Source of the DNA: Larimichthys crocea
Taxonomy: Eukaryota > Chordata > Actinopteri > Sciaenidae
Direction: 5' to 3'
Assembly (NCBI RefSeq): GCF_000972845.2
Contig: NC_040029.1
Location: forward strand, 441,421-505,420
DNA: 64,000 bases
Below, in pieces: positions 1 through 11,864 of the stretch (positions are counted from its first letter, which is position 1; every line of letters begins with the position of its first letter). Made by a program: the position numbers and the translations under genes. Below the pieces are notes generated by a model, which was not told the DNA's origin, made no database searches, and was given only the letters and a program-made list of their open reading frames with translations.

Positions 1-1419
1 CCCGAATTATGAAGCGAATCTCTGCTGCAAGTTCAATTAAAGTCCCAGCAAAAACAGCCGACACGTTATGTCGTACACATAAACACGTCAGCTGTGATGT
101 AATCCAACCAACAGCAGCAGCGTAATCAAGCAAGTGTCTTACCTGAAAGCAGAAACGGAGCATCGCCATTGGCCAACAGAAGACATGCGAGAAGATGCGT
201 AGAGGAGATCCCATTGGTCCGGAACATAGAGGACAAAAAGAGAGAAGAGCTCGTCAGCACAAGATAAAATACAGCTTTACGTCAGCGTTTTCCAGGTGAG
301 GAGTGACTTCGACAGATGTATGTTTGTAGAAGAGTACTCCTAGAGAAATAATAGCTCGGGGCTGATAGGATGGAAAGAGAGACGTTTTTGCAGTGAGGAC
401 AAATCTGACTATTTTGTTTGTACAGCTATCAAATGAAACAAATATATTTCAGGCTTTGCAGACAGTAGTGGTGACGGGAGATAAAGAAATGTCTCCTTTG
501 ATTGTGTTTTAAAAAGGAACTGTGAGCAAACTTCAACTCGTCGTCGTGATCTTTTTCGACGGACACTGATAGTAGCCAAATTTTTCTATCGCTCATCGAC
601 TGACAAACTGTAAGCTGGGTACTTTCATGAAGACCTGGCCTCACTCTTCACTCTTTGGCGTGGAGCTCACACCACTACAGTAAAACAAAGTTCACTTGAA
701 CGTCCAGGCCAGTTCAGACAAACATTACATTAGTCGTCCGTTGGGTCCATCTCAAATTCACTCAGTCATTGGAGACCATCCAACTTTTGTCTCCTCTTAC
801 AAATTAGAGCCTCGGTTCTCCAGTTTACTGCTTTGAAACAGGGTTTTTGAGTAGCTGAAGACACATAACTTCATGAAAACAAGATTTCTTAGTCATATAA
901 CATGCATATTGTTGTCTTTCGATGGCGTGAATTCCCAAAAAGCTTCAGTAGAGGAACTATTAACTATATCCAACCGAGGCCTCATGCCATGGCTCTTTTT
1001 CCATTTCTATAACTGTTATTTCATCGAGCTGTACTTAAACGTTCTCAAAAAGGCATCAATCATCGGACAAATTCAGCACCCATTACTTTCCAATAAGCTC
1101 AAAGTAGAGGATGACAGCGGACGCCGATTCTTGAGGGACAGGCGTTATTACATTGTGTCGTCAAAAATCAAGCCTGGGGGTCGCACACGAGTCAGAAGGA
1201 ATTTATATTTGCTTCGTTACGGTCGTTTTTATATGTCACAGCTGTCGCGGTGCACGGCCGTGATGTCTGATTATCTCCTCAAGGTAAATCCAGGAAATCA
1301 GTTTGAATATCAGCCTGTTCTCAACAATTAGATTTAGCATATGAACATGTGACAGCCTTTGGGTGATTGAAACGGTCATTATTGTGTCCACCACATTAGT
1401 TTGAGCAATTTTAAACAAC
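1..1419. other. Unique sequence, no gene recognised
   Basis: No repeat family or protein is recognised here. The only sizeable open frame is 873-1331 on the plus strand (152 codons). Its product has no domain, signal peptide or motif I recognise and there is no promoter-like context, so I do not call it a gene. Confidence 0.5.
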
Positions 1420-1750
1420 CTTACAGAAGATCCAGAACGCGCCTGGTCTTCAATCAATCCAAAAAGGTCACGTCCGGTTCTTCATTCACCTACACCGTCA
1501 ATGAACGACGCCTGGCTCTGGGCAGGGCAATCCAAACTTTTCTCGTCTGTTGTTTCCACGTTGGTGGAACGGCCCACCAGTTCCTACCAGATCAGGATCG
1601 ACCCTCTACCTTCAAAAACCTCCTAAAGAACCAGAGTACCTCATCTCCAAGCACATGTATCCTCGATTCTACACGTCTGTGTGTTGCAGTGTTGTTTTGC
1701 TTCTTTGTAAGTCTCTCTGGATAAAAGCTAAATGGCTAAACGTGATGATA
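1420..1750 (+). mobile_element. Decayed L2-type LINE 3' end
   Basis: The segment starts with a readable LQKIQNA, then after a one-base frame break LVFNQSKK. This is the usual start of the C-terminal region of fish L2/CR1-type reverse transcriptase ORFs. Around 1551-1620 another frame reads PRWWNGPPVPTRSGSTL, the WWN-P-STRSGS motif of the same region. It ends in the tail GTAAGTCTCTCTGGATAAAA (about 1708-1727) followed by GCTAAATGGCTAAA, the short 3' motif seen at the end of many fish LINE and SINE copies. Several frameshifts and missing blocks show it is dead. The LINE assignment is firm; the exact clade is from memory. Confidence 0.75.
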
Positions 1751-3289
1751 ATTGTTAAAATACGAATATAAAAGTGTAAGGTTTGGTCAAACTGATGCAA
1801 CAATGTGTAAACAACATCCCTCCACATATAGAAGCAGTGTTAGCTGTGTCCATGGCTGGAGCTCTGGAGGGTTAAGATCTCTTTGCCGGCTCTCCACGTC
1901 AAAATAATTCAAATTATTTATTCAAATTTCAGTTTGGTGGAGTTTCATTGGTTAAACGTTGAAAAACGAACATAAACTGAGCTTCAGTGGTTTTATTGTA
2001 CACGCACATTCGAGCGTCAGATATAACCTTAAATTCTACATGAACCACCTGGCGATTATCAACAAGTTACATTACAACATGTGGGTGACAAAACAATCTC
2101 ATCACATGGTCCATTTAGCAGCTTTTGATTGGAGCAGATGCCCCGATCAAACCGTGTACGTGAAGGACTTCTTGTCCATGACACATTATGATTTCACGAC
2201 AGTCGGTGGCGGTCAAAAGCTACTTGTGCTGTGATTGATTTGTGGACGACTGCTGTCAAAGACGTGGACAAGAAGTCCTTAAAGACACACTCAAGGCGAC
2301 GGAGATACAAAGATCTACTGCACCACGACGGGTGGACGAAATCTGCAGAAGATTGTCTGAAAAGCTGCTACCACAAGCTTGTGGTGAGATACCAAAGTGA
2401 AAAATGAACCTAGAGTCTCCAGCAGGACAAAGCAGAAACACCACTCTAAGAAACGTTATTATTAAAAATATGTTATAAGCGATCGTGGTTGAAGCCTTGG
2501 AGCACTTCTACGACTTGCACATGAATACCTTCCCTACCCTCAGCTAACCCCTCGCCTACGCTCGCTGACAGCTGGAGCCCCGACCGAAATGCCGCCGGCT
2601 CCTCTACTTACCGCTGTTATCCTTCATTGCTCATCACCCTCCAAAAGAAATGATGCTCCCCTTTTCACCATTCACTCAACTTCCTGACAGGATAAAGCTG
2701 TGGATGTAAGCTCTACTTCAAAGTGCTGGTGCAAGGGGTGCGGGCTTTACATTCTGTTAATCTGACCTGTGGGCAACACTTTAGCCACTAGCTCGAATGT
2801 TAATCCTTTGAGTGTGCTACTCCCACTGCACGGATCCTGATGTCAAAGGGAAGCTGAACCCCGGAGACATTTTAAGTCGGGGCTTGTTGCCGTTTGTAAA
2901 CAACACAAGTGACTCGCTTGTCTCTTGGAGATATAATCAGGGGTATGAATTCACCACGGAGTCTTTATTTTTTATTTAAGATAAATTGCCCTGGAGATGT
3001 GTAAGTTTAGCAACGACAACAAGAGTTACTCAACATGCACGACGAGGCGTCAAGCTGCTCGCAGTGTGTCACAACAATGCTAATCGGTGAGTGAGAAAAC
3101 AACCCGGGAAAAGCCACACGGAGAACATCTGGCCACGATGACCTTATCAGCATCCACTTTACTCACATCAAGAATTGATTTCTAATAAGCTCTGCCTCCC
3201 TGACAGCCTTAACTGGTTTATTTGTTCTTCACCCAGCAGCAGAAAACAACACTCAAAGAAACAGTCTCAGGTTTTACACAATGACACCG
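1751..3289. other. Unique sequence with one spaced inverted repeat
   Basis: No gene is recognised. The stretch contains 16-bp perfect inverted arms at 2163-2178 and 2265-2280, described in the findings. Open frames here (for example 1959-2234) have no recognisable product. Confidence 0.5.
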
Positions 3290-4236
3290 AATATGAGGCT
3301 ATGGCTAAGTGTTTAGCTTAGCTTAGCATACACACTGGGAACAAGAGGAACCAGCTAGCCTAGCTATGTGGAAACGTAACAAAATCTGCCTCCCGGCTTT
3401 TTGAGTAGTGGCTAAATTAGCTTCATGCTAAGCTATGCTAACGTAACGTGACAAAGTCTCTAAAGCTAGGCGTTCGTTTGCTGCGGGAGGCCAGACAAAA
3501 TGATTAATGTCTGAACAGTAAATATGAAGCCATAGCTATAAGTGTTTAGCTTAGCTTAGCATAAAATTGGGAACAGGGGTAAACAGCTAGCCTAGCTTTG
3601 TGCAAACGTAACAAAATTTACACTTATTTTTGAGAAATGCCAGGCTAATTGCTAAATTAGCTTTATGCTAAGCTAACGTAACGTGGCAAAGTCTCTAAAG
3701 CTAGGTGTTAGCTTGCTGCGCGAGGCCAGACAAAATGATAAATGTCTGAACAGTAAATATGAAGCTTTAGCTATAAGTGTTTAGCTTAGCTTAGCATAAA
3801 ACTGGGAACGGGGGTAAACAGCTAGCCTAGCTTCGTGCAAACAGAACAAAATCTACCTCCTGGCACGTAATTTTAAATAGTGCCAGGGTAACTGCTGAAT
3901 TAGCCTTAATGCTAAGCTATGCTAACGTAATGTGACAAAGTCTCCTAAAGCTAGGTGTTAGCCTTCCTAGCTGAGTTAAACAAAACGATTGATACCCGAA
4001 CATTAAATATGACGCTATAGCTTAGCTTATCTTAGAATAAAGACTGGGAAGAGGGTGAAACAGCTAGCCTAGCTTTGGGCAAACAGAACAAAATCTACCT
4101 CCTGGCACGTAATTTTAAATAGTGCCAGGGTAACTGCTGAATTAGCTTCATGCTAAGCAATGCTAACGTGACAAAGTCGCTATAGCTAGGTGTTAGCTTG
4201 TCTCGTTAGATGACCGTTAGCTCGTTTAACCCTGGC
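3290..4236. repeat. Diverged tandem array, ~233-241 bp unit, 4 units
   Basis: Four consecutive copies share the order AGCTTAGCTTAGCATA, then ACTGGGAAC, then CAGCTAGCCTAGCTT, then AACAAAATCT, then ATGCTAAGC, then AAAGCTAGG. The ATA anchor falls at 3328, 3561, 3796 and 4037, giving periods of 233, 235 and 241 bp. Units differ by substitutions and small indels, so the array is old. The core resembles a dispersed percomorph repeat I know from memory; a lone fragment of it lies at 54160-54205. Confidence 0.85.
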
Positions 4237-5504
4237 AAAACACTGTAAAAAATTAGCAATGCGCTAACCTATTGCAGCTGGACTACAAACAATCTGAACT
4301 AAAAATAAATCTAATCTTACACCATTTTACTGTCTCAAAGCTATGCTAAGCTGTTTATTTTATTTCTTAAGTGTCAACATATTCCTGAAGGAACAAAAAC
4401 AGATTTTAAAACGCATGTTACTTCAAATATTTCAGAATCTATTATTGTTGCAGAAAACAGGCTCAATCACAACAGTGTTTATCCAATTTACCACCAGCTA
4501 GTCCGCTGAAGCACATACAAAAAAAAAAAAAAAAAACTCCATGCAGTGATGTTGACACGTTTCAACAGTTTGTTTGTGCGTAATCCCTTAAGTGTCATAG
4601 ATGATACATGTAAGCTCTGCCCGTATAGCTGCCGGCTCGACGCTCGCACATGAATGTTTTATAATTTCAAAGCAGCTTTATGTGCACTGTATCATGTTCA
4701 GCGCTCTAAATGACCTCAATCCCTGAAGGGGTTTTTTTTTAAGCGTACTGTACACACATGGTTGTTATCATCTTATCTCCTATCACATGCACACACGAAC
4801 ATACTAACGTCATGCACGCCGCTGTAAACATTTATCCACGTTCACGGCTGACTGCTGCAGACGTCCTGCAGACATCAAAGACAGCGACGGAGCCGGACTC
4901 GAGTGTTCTTTGGCGAAAGGATTCACGGTAATAACAACTGAGTGCACACGCCTACGCACGCACACGCACACCCACAGCGCTGAATATTAATGCCGCTACC
5001 TTAGATGTCAGGTTGCATCTTGTGAAAGAGGCCACTTATGCAGGTGGACTGAAGGTTGCATACTCAAAAACATCGCCCTCCTCATAGCCTCTCTATCACT
5101 GTTAGTGTGTGAGAGTGTGGGTGGTGTTGCCCACTTTTGTTTATAGACAGGTTAGATAATACCATCTAATTACATAGCAGTTAGCCGTTGTGTTGTTCAA
5201 GAGTTTGGGTTGGTGTGACACCAGATAAAATTACACGAGACAGGAAGGTGTTGGCTGCAAAACGAAGGGGGTGTGAAAGTGTGAAAGGAACAACTCGATA
5301 CGTGAACCGCATCCAACTACTTTGTGTGCAGGAAGGGCTGCAAAGTATCCAGAATGTTGCAGATGTGTGACAAATTCATGGATAATGTGCCTTAATGCAT
5401 GATTTAATTTATAATTAGCATACCGAAACAGTGTGCATGGGGCTCTATGAAATAAAGTTTATTTCCAAGTCAAAAATACCAAAAAATGCAAAGAAAAAGT
5501 GGTA
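4237..5504. other. Unique sequence between repeat blocks
   Basis: Contains a poly-A run (4509-4526), an AC-rich stretch near 4950-4975 and otherwise unique sequence. The 60-codon frame at 5188-5370 needs a TTG start and has no recognisable product. No gene is supported. Confidence 0.5.
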
Positions 5505-5885
5505 AATAATGGATTTACTGGTGTTTTTTCTGTTCCGAAGTAAGCCAGCATTAGCATGTCATTAACTCCAATCTAGATTATATAAACTATTGTATACCAG
5601 TCCTGGATGTGCTTTAACGAATAATGACGTGATTATACAACAATTATCAACTTAAATAAAATATATAATCCAAAAATATTTATGTTTTGGGGGTTAGTGA
5701 GTCAAAAAAATACCAAAAGGGTAAATAACGGATTCATTAGTGTTTTTCCGTTAGCATGCTTGGCTAACCAAGTAATAGTGACGTAGCACTTGCGTTAGCA
5801 TCCAATCTACATCATAATATGGGGTTCCAGGTTAAGTTACAACTAGCCGTTGTATCTTAACCGTTACCTCTGACTTTGACTCTGA
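5505..5885. repeat. Duplicated flank segment of the AGCTTAGC block, copy 1
   Basis: Sequence from about 5715 to 5885 (GGATTCATTAGTGTTT ... GCGTTAGCATCCAATCTAC ... GCCGTTGTATCTTAACCGTT) recurs nearly unchanged at 6552-6720. A more diverged version of its first third lies at about 5505-5590. It therefore belongs to the same compound tandem structure as the arrays on either side. Confidence 0.75.
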
Positions 5886-6551
5886 TTTTTAAATAGTGCC
5901 AGGCTGGCTGAATTAGCTTCATGCTAAGCTATGCTAACGTAACATGACAAAGTCTCTAAAGCTAGGCGTTAGCTTGCTGCGGGAGGCCAGACAAAATGAT
6001 TAATGTCTGAACAGTGAATATGAAGCTATAGCTAAGTGTTTAGCTTAGCTTAGCATACAGACTGGGAACAAGAGGAACAATCTAGCCTAGCTTTGTGCAA
6101 ACGTAACAAAATTTACACTTATTTTTGAGAAATGCCAGGCTAACTGTTAAATTAGCTTTATGCTAAGCTAACGTAATGTGACAGTATCTAAAGCTAGGTG
6201 TTAGCTTGCCGAGGGACTCCTCCTCCTTCCTTGTTGAGTTAGACAAAAATAATTGATATTCGAACACTGAATATCAAGCTATAGCTAAGTGTTTAGCTTA
6301 GCTTAGCATAGACTGAGAACAAGAGGAACCAGCTAGCCTAGCTTTGTGGAAACGTAACAAAATCTGCCTCCTGGCTTTTTGAGTAATGGCTGAATTAGCT
6401 TGATGCTAAGCTAAAGCTAGGTGTTAGCTTGTTGCGGGAGGCCAGACAAAATGATTAATATCTGAACAGTAAATATGAAGCTATAGCTATAAGTGTTTAG
6501 CTTAGCTTAGCATAAAACTGGAAACGGGGTAAACAGCTAGCCTAGCTTTGT
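5886..6551. repeat. Second diverged AGCTTAGC tandem array
   Basis: Same repeat unit as 3290-4236. It begins with a partial unit (AATAGTGCCAGGCT) and then carries three ATA anchors at 6055, 6308 and 6512, giving spacings of 253 and 204 bp. The last unit is cut short where the second flank copy begins. Unequal unit lengths point to indels and unequal exchange. Confidence 0.8.
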
Positions 6552-6720
6552 TCAAACAGAATAAATAATGGATTCACTAGTGTTTCTCAGTTAGCTACTA
6601 ATGTAGTAGTGACGTAGCACTCGCGTTAGCATCCAATCTACATCATAATATGTGGTTCCAGGTTACAAGTTACAACTAGCCGTTGTATCTTAACCGTTAG
6701 CTCTGACTTACTCTTTATTA
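6552..6720. repeat. Duplicated flank segment, copy 2
   Basis: Near copy of 5715-5885, sharing blocks such as GTAGTGACGTAGCACT, GCGTTAGCATCCAATCTAC and TAGCCGTTGTATCTTAACCG. Its position on the far side of the second array shows that flank plus array was duplicated as a larger unit. Confidence 0.75.
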
Positions 6721-6832
6721 TTTGATTGGGAAAGTTTAACTGAGACGCCGAAAGCGTGTCAAAATAGTTTAACTAACTGGTGCTAAGTTGGCTAGCCGCT
6801 AACGTCATCTGCTAAAGACAGACATCATACGC

Positions 6833-6958
6833 GGTGGCGGTCGGTAGCGTAGTGGGTTAAGCGGCCGCCCCGTGTGTGGAGGCTATAGTCCTTCAGCTGT
6901 GCTATCATTAAAGGCATAAAAAAAGGCCAAAAAAATAATCTTAAAAAAAAAAAAAAAA
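6833..6958 (+). mobile_element. tRNA-derived SINE, internally deleted, with target-site duplication
   Basis: The head contains TAGCGTAGTGGG at 6845-6856, an exact fit to the RNA polymerase III A box (TRGCNNAGYNGG), in a tRNA-like 5' part. The end reads AAAGGCATAAAAAAAGGCC followed by a poly-A tail. Flanks repeat GACATCATAcGC (6821-6832) and GACATCATAtGC (6959-6970), a target-site duplication with one mismatch, as expected for LINE-mediated retroposition. Compared with the minus-strand copy at 16500-16680 it lacks the middle, including the B-box region. It is dead as a Pol III gene. Confidence 0.9.
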
Positions 6959-6970
6959 GACATCATATGC

Positions 6971-7745
6971 AGTGAAATCAAACAGTTTCCAGGGTGCTTT
7001 TGTCCACTTTTTTGTACAGAATCAAGGCTCTTATTGTTTCAAAAAGTTACATCCTCCACCGAGACGTGTTCCTTTAACATTCTGCAGCTGAGCCTCCGTC
7101 ATGAACCTGAACCTGCTGCCACCCCTCCGCGTCCCTGCATGCTCCGTGCCTCTCTAAGCAGGCGGCACATGCTTGCAGCTCCCCTGGATGCCGTTCCCAT
7201 TATGAAACAGCCAATGACATTTCCTTAGCACAGAGCTGGCATTTAGCTTGATGGATTTATTGACATTTTGTGTTTTATATATAAATATATATTTGCTTGC
7301 TGTAGAAAACCACACACAGGTCTGATCCTCGCTGCGACACGTGTTACGGTAAACCCAGCGGCCTGCACATCAGCATGCAGGAAACGCATACTGAGACGCT
7401 GCTGCTGCAGAGGCTTATAGATATTTCAAAAACCATAGACTCATAATTACAACGTATTTTGATTATCGTGAAAGCATAAAGTCATAATGGAAGTTGTATT
7501 TCAGAGGATGGGCCAGCTTGAATAGTAATAAGCTGTGAATCTAATGGCCTCTGAAGAGGAGACATAGAGTCCATTAATTAGTTTCCCAGCTCTGTAACTT
7601 GAAATAAAGAGACGCGAGGAGGGGGCTGAAGCATTGATAGCTAATGTGGCAGAATAAGCCGACCAGTATCCATCAGGTTTCACGTGTGTGTGCGTCCAAT
7701 CACGGTAAGAGAGATGTCCTTTAACACGAGGCACATGCAAAACAT
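6971..7745. other. Unique sequence
   Basis: No gene or repeat family is recognised. Short frames such as 7034-7228 have no supportable product. It ends at the hairpin described next. Confidence 0.5.
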
Positions 7746-7819
7746 CCCGTATCTGTGATGCTGTCTCCTCCCGCATCCCGTATCCGTGATGCGGGAGGAG
7801 ACAGCATCACGGATACGGG
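7746..7819. repeat. 32-bp-arm inverted repeat (hairpin), 10-nt loop
   Basis: Arms at 7746-7777 and 7788-7819 are reverse complements at 31 of 32 positions (one C/T difference), with a 10-base loop at 7778-7787. The loop and right flank repeat the arm motif CCGTATCCGTGATG: it starts near 7777 and again near 7827 (as CCGTATCCTTGATG), and a weaker trace lies near 8258. The structure is therefore an inversion within a short tandem motif. No function is shown by the sequence. Confidence 0.9.
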
Positions 7820-7829
7820 AGGTATACCG

Positions 7830-10800
7830 TATCCTTGATGCCGCCTTCTGTCTGTGTTTACTTGGCAGCCACAAACCCCCCGTGTAGAAAGAGTTTCCCC
7901 CGTCACGCAACACCGCCCACTTCTTTGGAGAAATTAAAGCAACACCTGGACGTTTTACGGCGTTTGCAGCCCATATATTATTTTTTTTTACAACGTTGTG
8001 TTCCTTCCGTTACGAGGGAGGAAGTTTTCAAACGCGGGAACCGTCTTCTGCCTTGTGCTTCGTCCTTCGTTTTGCCGCACTCGCCGGATACAAATTGAAA
8101 ATGCTAACGTGCCATTTTCCATTCCACATCAAATAAAATACTTTTATCTCCGACACGCTGCGGAAGGAAAGTACATTTTTCAAAATGTCAGAGATGTCAC
8201 CGAATCACGACTAATGAGACCCTCCCTCACATCCTTAGCCTAACCCCCGAGCCCGCCGTATCCGCGATGTTTACACGAAAAATCGCATCAGACGTCTTGA
8301 ATGTGGAGTAAGGCAGGACACACGGGACGGGGACCCAACGTCGAGAGTTGGATTGGACTCATTTCTAGTTTTCCGAGCTGCTTTTTTTAAACATCTAGAA
8401 GATGATTTTACATATTAGGACATGCTATCAGTTATATATGAAGGTTAAAGGAGACTGGGAGTGATACCTTTATTGCTCAGGTGTATATAAAGGACAACTA
8501 GCCCCCGGAGTGTAGGAGGGCATTGTTCTGTGGTAATAAAGTGAGCCTGGCGCAAGAGATGGAGGGGAAAAAAGAGATGACAGGAGGGAGAAGGAAAGCG
8601 AGAGGCTGTAAAAAATGAGAATGACAAGACAACAAACCCGGGAATGGTGTGCAAATAAAAAAAGGAGGGAAATTAAAGAGGGTGACGGGAAGCAAACAGG
8701 AGCCGACGGTAACTGACGTAGGAGGGGAAAAGACGTGAGGGGAAGCAGGAGAAAGGTTGTCGGCGAGAGATAATATTAGAAACAGGTCAGTGAACACCGT
8801 TCCTCTCCCTCCTCGCCCCGTCTTCCCAACCGTCAAACCGAGCTACACCACATCTCCGTCTTCCTTCCTTTTTTTCCCCCCTCCACCTCCATCCTCTCCC
8901 TCATGAGCTGTGAATATCAAAGAAGCTCTCTATCCTGGCACGCTGCCATACACCTGCCCAGCAAGCCGCCTCCTCCATGCCCAACTTTGTGCTGCCTAAG
9001 CGGGCCATGCTGCGCCAACGTGCCCCAGCACCAAGGTCAAACACGGAAACCTTTTCCCAGCTACAAAATAGATTTTTTTGGACGACCGGGCGAATCATTT
9101 AGCCTCCGACGTGTCAGAAAAAAGGTACAAGTGCCCAAGACGACATCTTAAACCATCCAAAACCAAAAAAATATTCAGCTATATACATAACTTTCCCTGA
9201 AAATGACGGCAACGTGACGAACAGGCGTTCTTTGCTCGTGAAAAGTTGATGCTTTTCTGAGACTAAGCGGTTTTCACGGGGACGTCGAAATGTGGTTTAT
9301 GCAATTTAAACGAATGTTCCAGCAACCTTCTCGTGCGTATGTGGTTTGAATGGACCTTCAGTGCAGATTTTTCTACTTTAAACAAATTTGTGTTCCAAGG
9401 TTGTGATTCAATTCTACCAAAATGTACAAAATATGTACAAAAATATGATAGCAAATGTCCCTGTTAAAGCTTGGGGGTCATTTGGAAACTTTCTCTAGAC
9501 TATTACTTTGACTTTTTCATACTTTATTTCAAAAGTTTTGATATTTGTTTGATGAACGGCTGCAGAATGGTTGCTATGATGTGTAAGAAGATCACTCAGA
9601 CCAGGAATTTAACGGATAAAAACACGGAATAAAACAAACGCAAGCATCGATAATGATCCAACGATAAGTTTACATGAAGTCTATGACACAATAAACTTTT
9701 AAAGATACTTGCTTAACCAAGAGCATCATTAAACGTCTTACCAGCACAAAAGCTTCCCAAGTTTTGACCGGCTATGTCGCATGATCCCCCTGGAACTACT
9801 GTACGTTATTATTTAATCAAAATAAAAACAGAAATATAGATATCGTCACGCAGGTTTTGTTCACCAAAGATGGAACAATACGGACAATAAGACGAGAGAC
9901 AATCTAAATCGGCAACCCAACGGGATCCGTCATTCTTACAAGACGGCAAGAACACCAAGAAAATGATCGTGGATACATGGAAACACAAAGGTTGGACAAC
10001 TTTCACCAATCCGATGCACGCCAATGAAGTTTTTTGGGTTACCAATGATGCCAGACTCGCTTTGCTTGACCTTTTCTTGGGGAATACCGAGATCTTGCGT
10101 AGGTCGATTCGACCTTCTTCAGACACAGCACAATGATCCATGTGCACACTCTTACACATAGAGGTCAGTTTAATCTATTCCAGCTAACTAATGAGGCTTG
10201 TGTTTGTGCAAGAGGAACACACACTCCCGTCACGATGGCTTCACATCTAACCGCAACCTCTTTCCCCGGCAATCTGCGTCCTTCGCCTTCTGTGACGAGC
10301 GCCGCCGGTGACCGTCACATCTGCTTTAGTAGCTAATGAAAAGCACGCCACAACCATGAAACGTTTACAGTTGACCAGCCCTTCACCCAGTCTTCTCCAA
10401 CCCCGAACCCCGAGCGTCCCCTCATGAGTCATCCTAACATCCTTTGCACATCTGCTGTTAGTGTGTTGCGGTACTCCTTGTATATTTGGCACAATTAATT
10501 GTGCTTCATTACAGATTTGGGAGATTTTGAACAGGTGTTGCATGACTATCTGATCCTGATTGAAAAAGACACCTTTCTCCTCCCGCATCGAGGGGTATTA
10601 GTCAGATTTTTTTTTCTGCCAAATGTGAAGCCTGAATTCATAAAAAAAGAAGCAACATTGATATCACATTTGTAAGGGAGAAGTCAGGCACTGAAAAGCC
10701 TTTTTTAATCACGTCTGAGATTCTTTCAGCTCGAGCACAAAGGCAGATCCTTGAGGAAATATACTGATGTCTTGGGTTTTTAGAGGATTTAAAAGGTAGA

Positions 10801-11269
10801 AAGAGGTTTGGACAAGAAATGATCAGTGTCCTTGCAAATCTGTCACTTTTTAGCACATCCCTATGCTCAAGTAAAAGTCCGCCTTGTATATTCCTACGCT
10901 TACAATAAATCATAACTTTACAATCGTCCTTTCACCCCAGGAGTGGTTCTGGTCATTTCCCAAAAAGTCTGACAATAGAAAAGTGGTAAGAAGCAAGGAA
11001 CTAGTCCCCACCACCTTCTACTTTCTCCACATAGGTGTCATTTCTGTCATTTTGATGGACTGGCATCCTGCTGATTGCTGAAAAGTTTTCTGCTAGCTCC
11101 CAACTCCACTGTGGCTTTCCTGGAAACCACAGCATCTCTGTTTGGCCGGGTATAAAAATAAAAATGCATCATCAAGCTGCGGAAATGCAGCTGTCAGTAA
11201 TTTTTGTACTTATTTGAGTTATTTTATTGTCTTCTTTAACCTCTGCTGCTATGGCCGAACTCCAGCCCT
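7830..11269. other. Unique sequence, no gene recognised
   Basis: A purine-rich plus strand (about 8440-8770) followed by a pyrimidine-rich stretch (8800-8900) explains the long but meaningless minus-strand frame at 8498-8836. Elsewhere the open frames are short and unrecognisable. TATATAAA near 8483 has no gene behind it. Confidence 0.5.
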
Positions 11270-11420
11270 GATAGGCCGTGTTTGTCCTGGTAAATTAAAC
11301 AATAATTAAGCGCACATAAATGTCAAATAATCCCCCACCCCAAGATAATTAAGCTAAGCATAGCTTTATCAGCAGCTATCATAAAGGCTTGTAATGATAA
11401 CGACCCTTCATCTGGACACT
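11270..11420. other. Candidate conserved non-coding element
   Basis: AT-rich, non-repetitive sequence dense in TAAT/ATTA cores (AACAATAATTAAGCG, AAGATAATTAAGC, TTGTAATGATAACG) plus a GATA-like TTATCA. This composition is typical of developmental enhancers, but conservation cannot be judged from one genome. Confidence 0.25.
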
Positions 11421-11607
11421 GATTCACAAGGCCCAAAGCTTATTTCACTCTATCTTTTAAAGTCTCTGTTGGTTTGCAAACCATCACTTATCCTTATCTC
11501 TCCTTTAGGGAAGTGAATGCTCGCTCCCCTGTGGTGGACAGGTTTGAAAGGTAGACGGTATTTATCTTGTCATCTGAGATGGACAGGGGATTTATTTAAG
11601 GACGGGA

Positions 11608-11634
11608 GGATGGATGGATGGATGGATGGATGGA
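11608..11634. repeat. (GGAT)n microsatellite
   Basis: About 6.75 perfect GGAT units. Confidence 0.95.
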
Positions 11635-11864
11635 GAATGTCGAGGTTGTTAAGGATGGTTTTCTCATGACCGGTTCATAAACAGCTAGCTGGGTCGCCGT
11701 CATCATGGAAGGGCTATTTAAGCAATTTCATGTCTGACTGGCCCAGGATAAAAACCGCAAGTCATGCATGGTGGCTGCTGCATTTCAGTGTTAATTTACT
11801 AACGAAGTTGTAGGGCAAAACTTGAGACGGAAGGAAGTGTTTCATTATGTTCAAGATGAGTGAA

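Noticed and set aside
873..1331. 152-codon plus-strand frame as a gene
   Set aside because: No recognisable domain, no supporting context, and frames of this size are expected in 64 kb of vertebrate DNA.
3290..6720. CRISPR-like array
   Set aside because: Units are ~240 bp, contiguous and diverged, without unique spacers, in a eukaryotic context.
6833..6958. Functional tRNA gene
   Set aside because: Only a tRNA-like A box is present; it lacks the B box and cloverleaf and carries a SINE end and poly-A tail.
8445..8836. Minus-strand frames and TATATAAA near 8483 as a gene with promoter
   Set aside because: The frames come from a purine/pyrimidine-skewed stretch; the TATA-like string has no other promoter evidence.
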